Under the pieces are notes generated by a model. The model was not told where the DNA came from. It ran no database searches and saw only the letters and a program-made list of their open reading frames with translations. From positions 1 through 33,292 of the IMG/VR virus record IMGVR_UViG_3300035698_019983: a DNA stretch of 33,292 bases; one strand, 5' to 3'. The DNA comes from a virus. The translations under genes and the position numbers were made by a program. Below are positions 14,315-22,722 of this stretch, piece after piece (the first letter of the stretch is position 1; the number at the start of each line of letters is the position of its first letter).

Positions 14315-15355
14315 TTAGTAAAGAATTTTGGGTGAATCACATTTTGGATCGGTCATGCACTCTTCAATCTCTAAGTGCATGTTAAGCTTTTTTATTGCGT
14401 CGACAAGACTCAAATAATGGAACGATGCAAGATTGCCTTCAGGGTATGCACCCATACAACCACCCTCGCTGCAATTCCAATAATCCCCTGGGACGGTCAA
14501 AGACAACCAATCGAAGAAATTCTTGAAGTTGTAATAAGACGGCCAGGTGTGAACCTTGTTACCAAAGACATCCGTGACCCTGATGGTTTTACCCATCTCT
14601 TTGTCATACTTACTTTTCCAAGAATGGAAACGATGCGTTGCCGTATCGCCGTCAATATCTGGATACCCAAAACTGAAGTCGGCACCAACGAATATAGTTG
14701 TGTAACAACCCAAGATAGCTTTCGCTAAATAGGTGCAAGTACCGAGCACATTACCGCCACTCGATATACCTGCGTAAAACTTTTCGATGGCGTCGACTTC
14801 AACATTTAGGCTTTGGTCAGGTAAGGGAGCGTTGAAAAGAAGAATCTCGCCTTTCCACTTCTCAAGCAACTCTGGATCAGATCCAACGTATGCAACCAAG
14901 GTTCTATCCTCGGTCCGATCCCAATACCATTCAGTATCTTTTGTTCCGCCTTCGGTAACCTCTTCAATCGTCACTTTCTGGCAGTCAAGGGTACAGTAGT
15001 ATTCCGGCTGCAAATCTAAGTCTTCAAAATAGTGAAAGTTATGCAGACAACTAACCAAGGGTATGTCACCACGATTGGCCAACTCGGCGGCGTTGTGCTT
15101 TAAACTCGGTCCGCTGCCCGCAACAATACACGGCTTGTGTTCATACTTGCGATAATGTGAGCCAACCGAAAAATCGGAAAATTCACCGAATCGCTTTTTG
15201 TTCTCCGTGATATTGCCTATCCACTTGTCTCGCCAGTGGTCAACCGTTGTCTGATCATTGGAACAAGCCTTACCGCGCATCTGAGATGTCTTGATAGGTG
15301 GCCGATGAATCAGAGGTTGATACTCTAGAGCTACACTTTGAATTCTTACCGTCAA
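14315..15355 (-). CDS. DUF115/MptE-like protein, candidate Maf-type nonulosonic-acid transferase
   Basis: 346 aa from TTG 15355 with AAGGGAG upstream. The DUF115 (MAF_flag10/MptE-like) core is visible: a Rossmann-type strand and loop CIVAGSGPSLKHNAAEL (76-92), EYYCTLDCQ (118-126), SSGGNVLGTCTYLAKAILG (198-216), IFVGADFSFGYP (221-232) and the C-terminal NCSEGGCMGAYPEG (294-307), which corresponds to the N-x-T-E-G-G element of Maf proteins. Maf proteins transfer pseudaminic or legionaminic acid from CMP donors to flagellin Ser/Thr; MptE relatives are pterin pyrophosphokinases. With NeuB- and SpsF-like genes in the same phage, a transferase is the better guess. The location among capsid genes suggests a virion acceptor. 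Confidence 0.7.
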   Translation of the reverse strand: MTVRIQSVALEYQPLIHRPPIKTSQMRGKACSNDQTTVDHWRDKWIGNITENKKRFGEFSDFSVGSHYRKYEHKPCIVAGSGPSLKHNAAELANRGDIPLVSCLHNFHYFEDLDLQPEYYCTLDCQKVTIEEVTEGGTKDTEWYWDRTEDRTLVAYVGSDPELLEKWKGEILLFNAPLPDQSLNVEVDAIEKFYAGISSGGNVLGTCTYLAKAILGCYTTIFVGADFSFGYPDIDGDTATHRFHSWKSKYDKEMGKTIRVTDVFGNKVHTWPSYYNFKNFFDWLSLTVPGDYWNCSEGGCMGAYPEGNLASFHYLSLVDAIKKLNMHLEIEECMTDPKCDSPKILY

Positions 15356-15365
15356 ACTATCTCCC

Positions 15366-15833
15366 TTAGAAACAATTGATGTAAACGGAACCGCTTGCGG
15401 CGGTGGCTATAGTGTTCAAAGCTTTACCAACAGCCGGCGCAAGGTTTCCAGTGGTGTTCGACACCGGACCAAAATCACCGTTAGCGCTGACTTCAATCAA
15501 CTCACCTGTAACCATCGTTTCGCCGGCTTCGACGTTAACAACACCACGAGTGGCGAGCCAACCGAAAGTACCTGTTGAAAGTGAAACAACCGCAACACCG
15601 ACAACCGCGTCCGCACTGGTAACTGCTGAAACCGTAACCGACATGGCTGTCATGCCTGCATTTGGAACCGCTGCGAAACCAGCAGGGATAACTTCTCCGC
15701 CTTCGTTGTAAACAAAGACGTAGTCTTTGCCGCCAATGGTAGCTCGTGTTCCAACCTCTGGATCATTCTGACCAAGGGACGTAGTCGTGGCCGTGACCGC
15801 ACTAAATCTAACTGGACCAACTGAATTACTCAT
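15366..15833 (-). CDS. Capsid decoration-type protein
   Basis: 155 aa from ATG 15833 (AAAGGAG upstream), small-residue- and beta-rich. It contains TRATIGGKDYVFVYNEGGEV and VPNAGMTAMSVTVSAVTSA, the pattern of phage head-decoration or head-fibre proteins that sit at capsid symmetry axes. It immediately follows the major capsid gene, the usual place for a decoration protein. Ser and Thr are abundant, so it is an attractive hypothetical acceptor for the neighbouring Maf-like protein, though nothing in the sequence shows modification. Confidence 0.6.
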   Translation of the reverse strand: MSNSVGPVRFSAVTATTTSLGQNDPEVGTRATIGGKDYVFVYNEGGEVIPAGFAAVPNAGMTAMSVTVSAVTSADAVVGVAVVSLSTGTFGWLATRGVVNVEAGETMVTGELIEVSANGDFGPVSNTTGNLAPAVGKALNTIATAASGSVYINCF

Positions 15834-15843
15834 GATTTCTCCT

Positions 15844-16779
15844 TTATGCGGTTAGGGCAGTCGCCATAGCGTGGTACCGGTTGTTTGAAGATCCCAAGAC
15901 GCCCATCCAGTAGACTTTAGCTACCTTGACGTTTTGGTTGATGGGCTCGTCGAAATCGGTCATTCGCATGTTTTCGTCATTATGGACGATCAAGTGCAAG
16001 TGGTTCTCGTTAGGAAGAACCAAGTGACTTGCAGGGACATTCGAATCACTTAGGATAGGAATTCCGTTGAACATAAGGGATTTAAAGCCGCCCTTGGCCG
16101 TATCACCATCGGTGAAACGTTGTTGGGGCTGAAGCAAAGCGTAGTAACTGTTGAAGATTGACTTCGTAGTTACGCCCACCGTTGGCTGCTCATCATCTTC
16201 GCTTGCAAGGTTGTACAACGTTTGCATTGCAGAAATGGTGAGAGTCGTAGTGGTGCTATCGACTTGACCTTGATACCAAGAGTTTGTCGATTGGCTGATT
16301 CCGCCGGGAGAACTGGCTGTGCCAATCCAAGAACGAAAACCAATGATAGAAGATGCGTCGGTTGTTCCATCGGAATAGATACCAACTGAAAGCTTTTTCT
16401 TCATCGTCTTTTCTGCGTTCTTCATCTTGCCTTTGACAAAGTCAACAACCTGGGCTTTTCCCATGTTCTTAAGTTCGTCACGCCGTGAGATAGTGATCGG
16501 TGCATAAAGCTGCTTCCAATCCAATTCAGCGGCGGTGAAGGTGTCAGAATCCGAAACGTTCAGTGTATCGGCACCTGAATACCAATCACTGTTACCAATT
16601 TCTGCGTACTCAAGTGGAATGATCACTTTTTCGCCACCGTCGGCCTTGCGTTCCCATCCCTGAGTTTTCGAACGCCGAAGCATTGGATTACCCAAGAATA
16701 CGTTATCTGCAAGACGAGGAAGAAAAAAACGACGTGAAACCGCTTGAATCTGCCCAATATTACTATTTGGCTGAGTCAT
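15844..16779 (-). CDS. Major capsid protein
   Basis: 311 aa. The N-terminal arm (VSRRFFLPRLADNVFLGNPM) and the early strand (ADGGEKVIIPLEYAEIGNSD, WYSGADTLN) are typical of HK97-fold capsid proteins of this type, which start with an extended arm rather than a long pro-domain. The long helix region KGKMKNAEKTMKKKLSVGIY matches the spine helix, and the C-terminal half includes FNGIPILSDSNVPASHLV. Start ATG 16779 has GAGG upstream. It follows the scaffold and precedes the decoration protein, a standard arrangement. About 300 copies or more would build the head. Confidence 0.85.
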   Translation of the reverse strand: MTQPNSNIGQIQAVSRRFFLPRLADNVFLGNPMLRRSKTQGWERKADGGEKVIIPLEYAEIGNSDWYSGADTLNVSDSDTFTAAELDWKQLYAPITISRRDELKNMGKAQVVDFVKGKMKNAEKTMKKKLSVGIYSDGTTDASSIIGFRSWIGTASSPGGISQSTNSWYQGQVDSTTTTLTISAMQTLYNLASEDDEQPTVGVTTKSIFNSYYALLQPQQRFTDGDTAKGGFKSLMFNGIPILSDSNVPASHLVLPNENHLHLIVHNDENMRMTDFDEPINQNVKVAKVYWMGVLGSSNNRYHAMATALTA

Positions 16780-16807
16780 GATTTACCTCGATTAAAAAGT
16801 TAAAAAG

Positions 16808-17746
16808 TTAAGCCTGTCGTTCCAGTTGTTCCAGATAATTAATCGCAGCTTGGCTTGCTTCTCGTTCATTACGCGGAACGCGACCTTGCGGCTGGGCGCT
16901 GGTAGGTGTGTCTGACACGCCGACGATCCCTTGTTTTGCCTGTTTCTGTCGCTCCTGAGCGCTTCGTTCGAGTGCTTTGGAACTTGACCGTTCGATGATC
17001 TGATCTTGGTATAACTCAACCACTGCGCTCTTAAAGTTTTTGATCCCGGTTTTTTCCATGTGATCAATTACACGCATTTCGATTGTGTTGCCGTCGTCAC
17101 CCACCTGGTCAAAATCAATGAAGTCATATTGTTCTTTGACCGCGTTGATTTGTCCGTCTAGGACGTTGTCCTCCGCTGTTGCTTTGTTGCTCTGAATATA
17201 ATTATCAACCTCACCGAAACGTTGCTCGTACTGAGTTAAACGTTCTTGTAGTGGTTGGATCAACCTTTGGACTTGCTGGTATTGAGGATCTTTGGGATCA
17301 ACGTTCGGATCGTTTAGAGCTTCGCGTTGTGTCCACTGGGTTTCTACGTGCTCGGCCCATTTCGGATTATTCTGGGCATAGTCATCGTATTGTTTCCATC
17401 GGCCTAGCTTGTCGTGTTCGGCTTTTGGAACGTACCCGGAATCTAATTCTGATCTTGGAATGTAGTTGTTTTTAATATCGGCCATCTTCTGGGCGTAGTC
17501 GTATCCCATGGATGAACGCTGCAGTGCTTGTTCAAGGCTTTCGCTTACGTCTTTACCGTTGGCCTTGTAAGTTACATGGTGGCCTTTAAGCTGCTCGAAA
17601 TCTATGAATGGCGTTTCGGTTTGATCCGCGCCTTCCTTGGCTTCCATATTCGCGGTATGGTCGCCGTCCGTGGCAATCGGATCATTCTCAACCGGCTCGT
17701 CACCCAGTTGTTCTAAGATTTCGTCTGTGCTTGGAAAACCTGCCAT
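16808..17746 (-). CDS. Scaffolding protein
   Basis: 312 aa, highly charged, no Cys, rich in Gln, Glu, Asp and Lys, and predicted largely helical. Coiled-coil-like stretches occur at about 150-215 (QVQRLIQPLQERLTQYEQRF) and near the C-terminus (ERSAQERQKQAKQG). The C-terminus (NYLEQLERQA) has the basic and hydrophobic helix often used by scaffold to hold capsid subunits. The position immediately before the capsid gene, size and composition fit a scaffold that guides procapsid assembly and then leaves. ATG 17746 has AGGAG upstream. Confidence 0.75.
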   Translation of the reverse strand: MAGFPSTDEILEQLGDEPVENDPIATDGDHTANMEAKEGADQTETPFIDFEQLKGHHVTYKANGKDVSESLEQALQRSSMGYDYAQKMADIKNNYIPRSELDSGYVPKAEHDKLGRWKQYDDYAQNNPKWAEHVETQWTQREALNDPNVDPKDPQYQQVQRLIQPLQERLTQYEQRFGEVDNYIQSNKATAEDNVLDGQINAVKEQYDFIDFDQVGDDGNTIEMRVIDHMEKTGIKNFKSAVVELYQDQIIERSSSKALERSAQERQKQAKQGIVGVSDTPTSAQPQGRVPRNEREASQAAINYLEQLERQA

Positions 17747-17761
17747 TTATGCTCCTGATGT

Positions 17762-18067
17762 TTATCTCGTTTGGGGAGTTTGCGGAATACCGCCCGCGCC
17801 GCCTTCGAGCGATTGTGGTTGTGATCCACCGGGGGCTTGTTCGCCTCCGCCAGAAATCTCTTGAATGATTGAATCAAATTCACCGGCTAATGCGGCTACC
17901 CGTTGAGAAATCTCTGGATTAATTCCACTTTCGTTCAACACTTCACCCAGCATAGCCATGCCCTGTGAAAGATTGCCAAGAAGATCGCCGAGCTGACCTT
18001 GGCCGCCGCCGTCTTCTGCTGGTGGTGCCGCTTGCTCTTGTGGTGCTGGTTGTTCTAGTCCTGGCAT
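17762..18067 (-). CDS. Pro/Gln/Gly-rich protein between portal and scaffold
   Basis: 101 aa with low-complexity ends (EQPAPQEQAAPPAEDGGGQG at the start; Gly, Gln and Pro at the end) and one helical core (LGNLSQGMAMLGEVLNESG, then ISQRVAALAGEFDSIIQE). The start ATG overlaps the previous stop as TAATG, so translation is coupled. Small proteins of this composition often sit between portal and scaffold in podoviruses, where they may assist assembly. No family is recognised. Confidence 0.55.
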   Translation of the reverse strand: MPGLEQPAPQEQAAPPAEDGGGQGQLGDLLGNLSQGMAMLGEVLNESGINPEISQRVAALAGEFDSIIQEISGGGEQAPGGSQPQSLEGGAGGIPQTPQTR

Positions 18068-18264
18068 TAGTTGTTACCTCTATGCGAAAAGCTTTTGGTT
18101 AAAAACATTTGGGCCTCTTCCAGCTTGGTTAGCGCCAAAGCGGTGTACCTGCCTGGAACGGTGTGCTCTTTGATCTTTTCGCCAATAGTATCAAAGCAAC
18201 CCCTAAGTTCGTTGTTTGCTTTGACTTGTTCCTCGGTCATTGGCTGGCTTTGAAATACTGACAA
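18067..18264 (-). CDS. Acb2/Tad1-like hairpin-domain protein (candidate anti-CBASS/anti-Thoeris sponge)
   Basis: 65 aa from TTG 18264 with GGGAG upstream. The C-terminal 30 residues, GRYTALALTKLEEAQMFLTK, closely match the known signature of the Acb2/Tad1 hairpin domain: R-x-T/S-x-A-L-T-x-L-E-E-A-x-M followed by a basic end. Upstream is a helix with NNELRGCFDTIGEKIKEH, as expected for a two-helix hairpin. Characterised family members oligomerise and bind cyclic oligonucleotides or gcADPR, hiding immune signals from effectors. Here the gene follows portal directly, a site where small unannotated members are common. Ligand binding cannot be inferred from sequence alone. Confidence 0.72.
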   Translation of the reverse strand: MSVFQSQPMTEEQVKANNELRGCFDTIGEKIKEHTVPGRYTALALTKLEEAQMFLTKSFSHRGNN

Positions 18265-18265
18265 G

Positions 18266-20125
18266 TTATTGTGCTCCCTGTTGTGCTGCTAAATCAGCGT
18301 CTTTTTGTTCCATGCGTTCGTTAATTTCTTCCCAACCCTGCATCTCAGTGCCTTTGAATACTTCGATACGGTCAATGATGCCGCGATCAAACAGAGCCAG
18401 AAGTTTCTTCTCTCGCTCGCCCTTGAGAAACGGCAAGCCGGTCTGGGTGTTGACTTTCACGTCCATTGCACCCCTGATTAAAAACTTCTTTGCTTCCAGG
18501 TCTTCAACTAAGTTACCCGTTTCTATATTTTTGTTAAAGTTTTTAATAACGCCCTGCCTTACAGGGTCACCCTTCGCATCAATTTCGTCGCTTTGTTCCA
18601 CGTGAAAACGAAAGAATTTTTCGGTGTCGTTTTTGTTTGTTAAACGGTGGATTCTTGGAACGCTGTAGTGCTGAAGCACAAGCTGCGCATACTGTTGACC
18701 CTTTGCGGTAAGCATTGAATCTAGGTTTCTCATCTTCTGTTTTGTGCGCATCGATGCCGCATCTTGCAGACTTTCAATTGCACTGGCTGCAGTTACGCCG
18801 CCCGGCTTGTTGCCTCGAGTCACGCCCTGGCTGCCTGAGATATCTTGGAAGTATTGAACCATTCTATCAATTAACTGAATAACGTAGGGCTGAAGTTGAG
18901 TGCCCTCTTGGCGGCTCGGTGGGGTTGCGCCGTCGTAGTTCACCTGCATACCAGGAGCGTTATGAAACGACCCAGGCTTAACACCACTTGACGATGGAAT
19001 CATCCAAACCGGATTACCTGTCAGGGTGAGAACATCCAAGGTGAAGGACATCAGTTTATTAAAGATGCGTTGCGGTGACTCTATGGGCTCGACTTCTGAG
19101 ATGCCGAAGAACTGACGGGGATCTATATAGTTGGCATATCTAAAGAAAGGGAATTTGAGGTCGTCGTTCTTAAGCGGTCCGTCTTCAAAAATTCGGTTAT
19201 TGATCATCACCAGACGCCGGCCCTTGGGGAACTTCTTCTTGGTGATGTGACGGATTGTTACCTTACCCTCTGGGCCCGTCTCTTCTTTGGCTTCCTCAAC
19301 AACATCGGATGGCTTTATTAAAACCGTGAATACCATGACCTTGTCCGATGATGGATGTTCCTCGTTGCCAAAACTCTCAGCCGGCATTTTCCTATCCGTC
19401 TGACGGGTGAACTGAGGCCGCGCCATTCCAACACCAGAGTCGCGGTCGGTGAAGTCCATCAAATCAGGCTTAATAGCGCCCACATTTGGGTGATTTGAAT
19501 ACTCGCTTTTGATCTTCTCAACATCCCTAGGCTCGGCATGCACAAACGAATGAGAATAACGTTCATCATTCACGTCCCTAGCCTCAGGGTCGGGGTAACA
19601 CTGGAACAGGTCTTCGCTATCGTAAACAATACGGCCCAAACCAAAGTCGAGATCCGGATCAAACTTAAGAGAACCAAGACCCGTGCCAAAGAAGTGCCCG
19701 TCGAAAAGTATTTCTGCAGTCTTATACAGCCAGTTACCTTTTTGGGAGTCGGCCTCGTATAGGTCACCCAGGATAGCCGCAAATTCAATATCGCTTGGGT
19801 CTTCAGGCACAAACGACGACCTTGGACGGCTATCCAACATCTGGGGGACTATCGAAAGAATGTGCATGGCTATGAAGTTAATAACCTCGGCGTGTCGGTA
19901 GCTCGGCCGCTTTTCTCGCCACTGATCACCGCGAAACATCTTGTAATAGTCCAACCACTTGCAATCGAATTTAGAGCGGTGCTTTTTGGCTTTGTTGAAT
20001 ATGTGGTTGGCTAGCTTTACAGCCTTTTTCTCTTCTGGCGTTGGTTCGGGTGCGTCTAAATCACCAATGTCATCGATACCATCGGTGTCCGCGCCTTCGT
20101 GCTCATTTAAAAGTCCTGAACTCAT
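18266..20125 (-). CDS. Portal protein
   Basis: 619 aa, within the size range of podovirus portals. The start ATG overlaps the zinc-ribbon gene stop as ATGA. The N-terminal half has the familiar portal opening: KLANHIFNKAKKHRSKFDCK, WLDYYKMFRGDQW and EVINFIAMHILSIVPQMLDS. The middle has FFGTGLGSLKFDPD and FRYANYIDPRQFFGISEVEP, and the stem and wing part contains QRIFNKLMSFTLDV and GVTAASAIESLQDAASMR. Dodecameric portals form the DNA gate at a unique vertex and bind terminase. The gene order TerL, zinc ribbon, portal, scaffold, capsid is consistent. The C-terminal residues are Gln/Ala-rich. Confidence 0.88.
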   Translation of the reverse strand: MSSGLLNEHEGADTDGIDDIGDLDAPEPTPEEKKAVKLANHIFNKAKKHRSKFDCKWLDYYKMFRGDQWREKRPSYRHAEVINFIAMHILSIVPQMLDSRPRSSFVPEDPSDIEFAAILGDLYEADSQKGNWLYKTAEILFDGHFFGTGLGSLKFDPDLDFGLGRIVYDSEDLFQCYPDPEARDVNDERYSHSFVHAEPRDVEKIKSEYSNHPNVGAIKPDLMDFTDRDSGVGMARPQFTRQTDRKMPAESFGNEEHPSSDKVMVFTVLIKPSDVVEEAKEETGPEGKVTIRHITKKKFPKGRRLVMINNRIFEDGPLKNDDLKFPFFRYANYIDPRQFFGISEVEPIESPQRIFNKLMSFTLDVLTLTGNPVWMIPSSSGVKPGSFHNAPGMQVNYDGATPPSRQEGTQLQPYVIQLIDRMVQYFQDISGSQGVTRGNKPGGVTAASAIESLQDAASMRTKQKMRNLDSMLTAKGQQYAQLVLQHYSVPRIHRLTNKNDTEKFFRFHVEQSDEIDAKGDPVRQGVIKNFNKNIETGNLVEDLEAKKFLIRGAMDVKVNTQTGLPFLKGEREKKLLALFDRGIIDRIEVFKGTEMQGWEEINERMEQKDADLAAQQGAQ

Positions 20126-20478
20126 GATGCAAATCCATGATTATAAGCGTCGGTTGCGGCTTGCTCCAACCTAGTGTCGGCATCCCTTCGGCGCTGGCTT
20201 TCTTGTTCTTTATTAATTTTATTCATGTCCTGGTTTCCGATTTCTTCCATCCCCTTGGATTTAGCCAACTGACGGCGGTGTTTGTCGGATTTCACAACCT
20301 GGCCCATGGCGGGGCAGTATTGAGCGTTATCCCAGTCGTCGGCACCGGAAAATGATGACCTAGATATTATACGGCGTGCTGGTTCTTTACACTTGGGACA
20401 GTGTTCGGGACGGTCAAACTCTGAAAATGGCTTGATAACTTCGAAGATTTCGTCGCAACAGTCATATTCGTATATCAC
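20122..20478 (-). CDS. FmdB-type zinc-ribbon protein
   Basis: 118 aa from GTG 20478, chosen because GGAG is upstream and the protein then begins IYEYDC, the usual FmdB opening. The zinc ligands are in the first 40 residues: a CC pair (YDCCDE) and CPKCKEPARRI. The remaining 75 residues are charged and helical (RRRDADTRLEQAATDA). FmdB-like ribbons are common small regulatory or assembly factors; in phages they are often found next to terminase. The start overlaps the TerL stop by 4 nt and the stop overlaps portal. Confidence 0.75.
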   Translation of the reverse strand: MIYEYDCCDEIFEVIKPFSEFDRPEHCPKCKEPARRIISRSSFSGADDWDNAQYCPAMGQVVKSDKHRRQLAKSKGMEEIGNQDMNKINKEQESQRRRDADTRLEQAATDAYNHGFAS

Positions 20479-21824
20479 CAAGTCTCCGTGAGATTGTGAT
20501 TCTTAACTGAAGTAAGCCGATTCATGCGATCTTCGTAACTTTCATTCGCTTTATTAACCAATACTTCTCCAACGATAGCAGGCTTGCTGCGCTCGTGTCT
20601 ATGTGTATGGGCCGATACATACCTCGATGCGTCCAAAATATGGTCGTCACGTTTAACAGGAAGACGCTCGCGGTGGTCCTGATTCGGGCCGCGTTGGTCC
20701 TCGTCGTTGGGGTAACGATAGGTTTCTAGCTCGTCGACCGTGTATTTATTCCGACCCCGAAAAAGCTTAAGACGGCGTGACTTCAGCAGTTCGTAGTGAA
20801 TATCGATACCGATACGTATGCCATTTTCAGCGCCCACCGCCGATAAACCCGCCCGGTTGAATTCCTCAATGTAGCCAGGTTGCGAGGGATCGCAGTAAAA
20901 CAGTTGAATATCATAGTTGTTTTTCAGTAGCAGCGCCGCACTCTTCATGTCGGTTATAGTAAGTCCCGTCTGGTAAACCTCGCACGGTTGATAATGGTTA
21001 CCATCTGGGGTGATCGCCCTAACCGCAATGGCGAAGGGGTTGGTCGTGCCCCAATCGACACCGGCGTAAAACTCGGTGCCGGCCGGGAAGTTGAACGGTT
21101 CGCACTGGTTTTCGTCTTCGTCGTAGCAATCGTAAACCAACCCGGCAAATTTTGACCACTCGCCACCAAACATCATTTGGAACCGGCGCGGATCCATGCT
21201 CAATCGTTTCTTCTCGTAATAGTCTTTTGGAAAATATGGGTTTTCGTTAGATCGAGCGCGAATCAGTTCGACGTCGGGAAGTGATTCTTCACCATTCTTC
21301 ATGATCGGCCGGATCATTTCCTTATAGATCCAGTTTAGCGTATATGGCGAAGTAGTGAGCGTAATTGGTGCTTGTCTAAAGGCAGCCCTGGCCTGCATAT
21401 TTTCCCAAAAGTAAAGTGAAAATAAACCGGCTTCGTCGCCCCAAACGTGACGGATATTTGTAATGCCGACGATTGAATCTGGATCGGTCCCCGTCCTGAA
21501 GTATACGTGCTGACCGGTGTGCAAGCGGAATACCATGTCACCTTTGGCAAACGTACCCATGCCGCGCATGATCTCCAGGAACGCCGGCAAACTGCTTTGA
21601 GCCATGATTTTATAAGTTGGAGCTGTGATAAGGAAGTTATCCGTTTTATCTGTTGACTGATGGATTGCCATCTTCATGCGCCAACCGCCAACGGTGGTCT
21701 TCCCCCATTGGATGCCGGTAGCTGTGACGACTATGTCTTTTTTGGAGAATATCGCTGATGACTGCTTTTCGCTATGAGGGATGAAACCTTCATCTTCATT
21801 TAAAATCACCCTCGCCAATCGCAT
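20475..21824 (-). CDS. terL: Terminase large subunit
   Basis: 449 aa. The ATPase half has a Walker A-like TGIQWGKTTV (36-45) and a Walker B with catalytic acid, IRHVWGDEAG (124-133). The nuclease half has the RNase H-like Asp triad: AGVDWGTTNP (Asp257), FYCDPSQPG (Asp312) and RDDHILDASRY (Asp398). It translocates phage DNA into the procapsid using ATP and cuts the concatemer. The start overlaps the NeuB-like gene by 29 nt, so the two are coupled. The packaging type (cos, pac or direct terminal repeats) cannot be told from this protein alone. Confidence 0.93.
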   Translation of the reverse strand: MRLARVILNEDEGFIPHSEKQSSAIFSKKDIVVTATGIQWGKTTVGGWRMKMAIHQSTDKTDNFLITAPTYKIMAQSSLPAFLEIMRGMGTFAKGDMVFRLHTGQHVYFRTGTDPDSIVGITNIRHVWGDEAGLFSLYFWENMQARAAFRQAPITLTTSPYTLNWIYKEMIRPIMKNGEESLPDVELIRARSNENPYFPKDYYEKKRLSMDPRRFQMMFGGEWSKFAGLVYDCYDEDENQCEPFNFPAGTEFYAGVDWGTTNPFAIAVRAITPDGNHYQPCEVYQTGLTITDMKSAALLLKNNYDIQLFYCDPSQPGYIEEFNRAGLSAVGAENGIRIGIDIHYELLKSRRLKLFRGRNKYTVDELETYRYPNDEDQRGPNQDHRERLPVKRDDHILDASRYVSAHTHRHERSKPAIVGEVLVNKANESYEDRMNRLTSVKNHNLTETW

Positions 21825-22722
21825 CGCCTTTCATCAAACCACTCGCCGCCCTAGTCCCATCGACTTCATTATAACGGCTTGGATCTAAACCCATGCTTTT
21901 TTGCTGTGATCTAAATATGCCAAAATTCCTGCCAAACTGCAAAGCGTCGCCAACGTTGAGGTTCTGAGTCGCGATCAACCGGCGGTTATACATTGACGTG
22001 GCGTCACCCTCGTCGGGTGCTGGATGGGTTGGTTTAGCGCCTTTTATACGCTGCACAATAAGTGCAAGATCATTAAAACTGACACTATGCTGCCGATCAG
22101 GACCGCTAGTAATACTGTCGAGACAAACGTGTTTCTCCACAACCTTGGCTCGGTAGGTGTGGCAAGCGCTATAAGGAGTAAAACAATCGATAGTGTGATC
22201 GCTGAAACCCACGCCCACGCCGCTAAACCTATTAGATAGTTCAGTGATGTTGCGCAGATCGTGCTGTCGAGACGGATAGGCATTCGAACAATATAACAAC
22301 ATAAACGGATGATCGCCAAGATGTTCGACGGTCTTCGCAATTGCGTCGAAGTTGTGGCCACCCACCGAAACCAGTGCGGGTTTACCCGATGCCTTTATCT
22401 CGTCGATGAGACCGACGTGGCGCATCTCGCTGCTAGCCAACTTGTGGCGCTTCACATATTTGTTTACGTACTTGAATGTTTCGACATCGAAGGCCGAGCA
22501 CATGAATTCAATACCTACGGTATCGCAATGTCTTTTGATCTTGGGTATCCACTCAAACGGTAAGTTCGGATGCGAATTCCCGAAACCATAGAGCGACGTT
22601 TCACTGAAGCACTGAAACTTTACGGCGTCGGCACCGGCTGTATTGGCAGCACTACATGATACCAAGATGTCTTGATACGTTTCCCAGTTCGATCCAACTT
22701 CTGCGATTATAAAAACGCTCAT
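21796..22722 (-). CDS. NeuB/SpsE-like nonulosonic-acid (sialic-acid-type) synthase
   Basis: 308 aa. NeuB catalytic-domain landmarks are clear: FIIAEVGSNW (4-13), AGADAVKFQCF (29-39), FMCSAFDV (73-80), KLASSEM (94-100), VGFSDHTID (171-179) and VVEKHVCLD (194-202, with the metal-binding His). The C-terminus, MGLDPSRYNEVDGTRAASG onwards, resembles a shortened antifreeze-like SAF domain. The enzyme condenses phosphoenolpyruvate with a hexosamine-type sugar to make a nine-carbon acid. The family normally has about 340 residues. Its place between the small and large terminase genes is unusual for a sugar gene; the start follows the previous stop directly (TAAATG). Confidence 0.87.
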   Translation of the reverse strand: MSVFIIAEVGSNWETYQDILVSCSAANTAGADAVKFQCFSETSLYGFGNSHPNLPFEWIPKIKRHCDTVGIEFMCSAFDVETFKYVNKYVKRHKLASSEMRHVGLIDEIKASGKPALVSVGGHNFDAIAKTVEHLGDHPFMLLYCSNAYPSRQHDLRNITELSNRFSGVGVGFSDHTIDCFTPYSACHTYRAKVVEKHVCLDSITSGPDRQHSVSFNDLALIVQRIKGAKPTHPAPDEGDATSMYNRRLIATQNLNVGDALQFGRNFGIFRSQQKSMGLDPSRYNEVDGTRAASGLMKGDAIGEGDFK

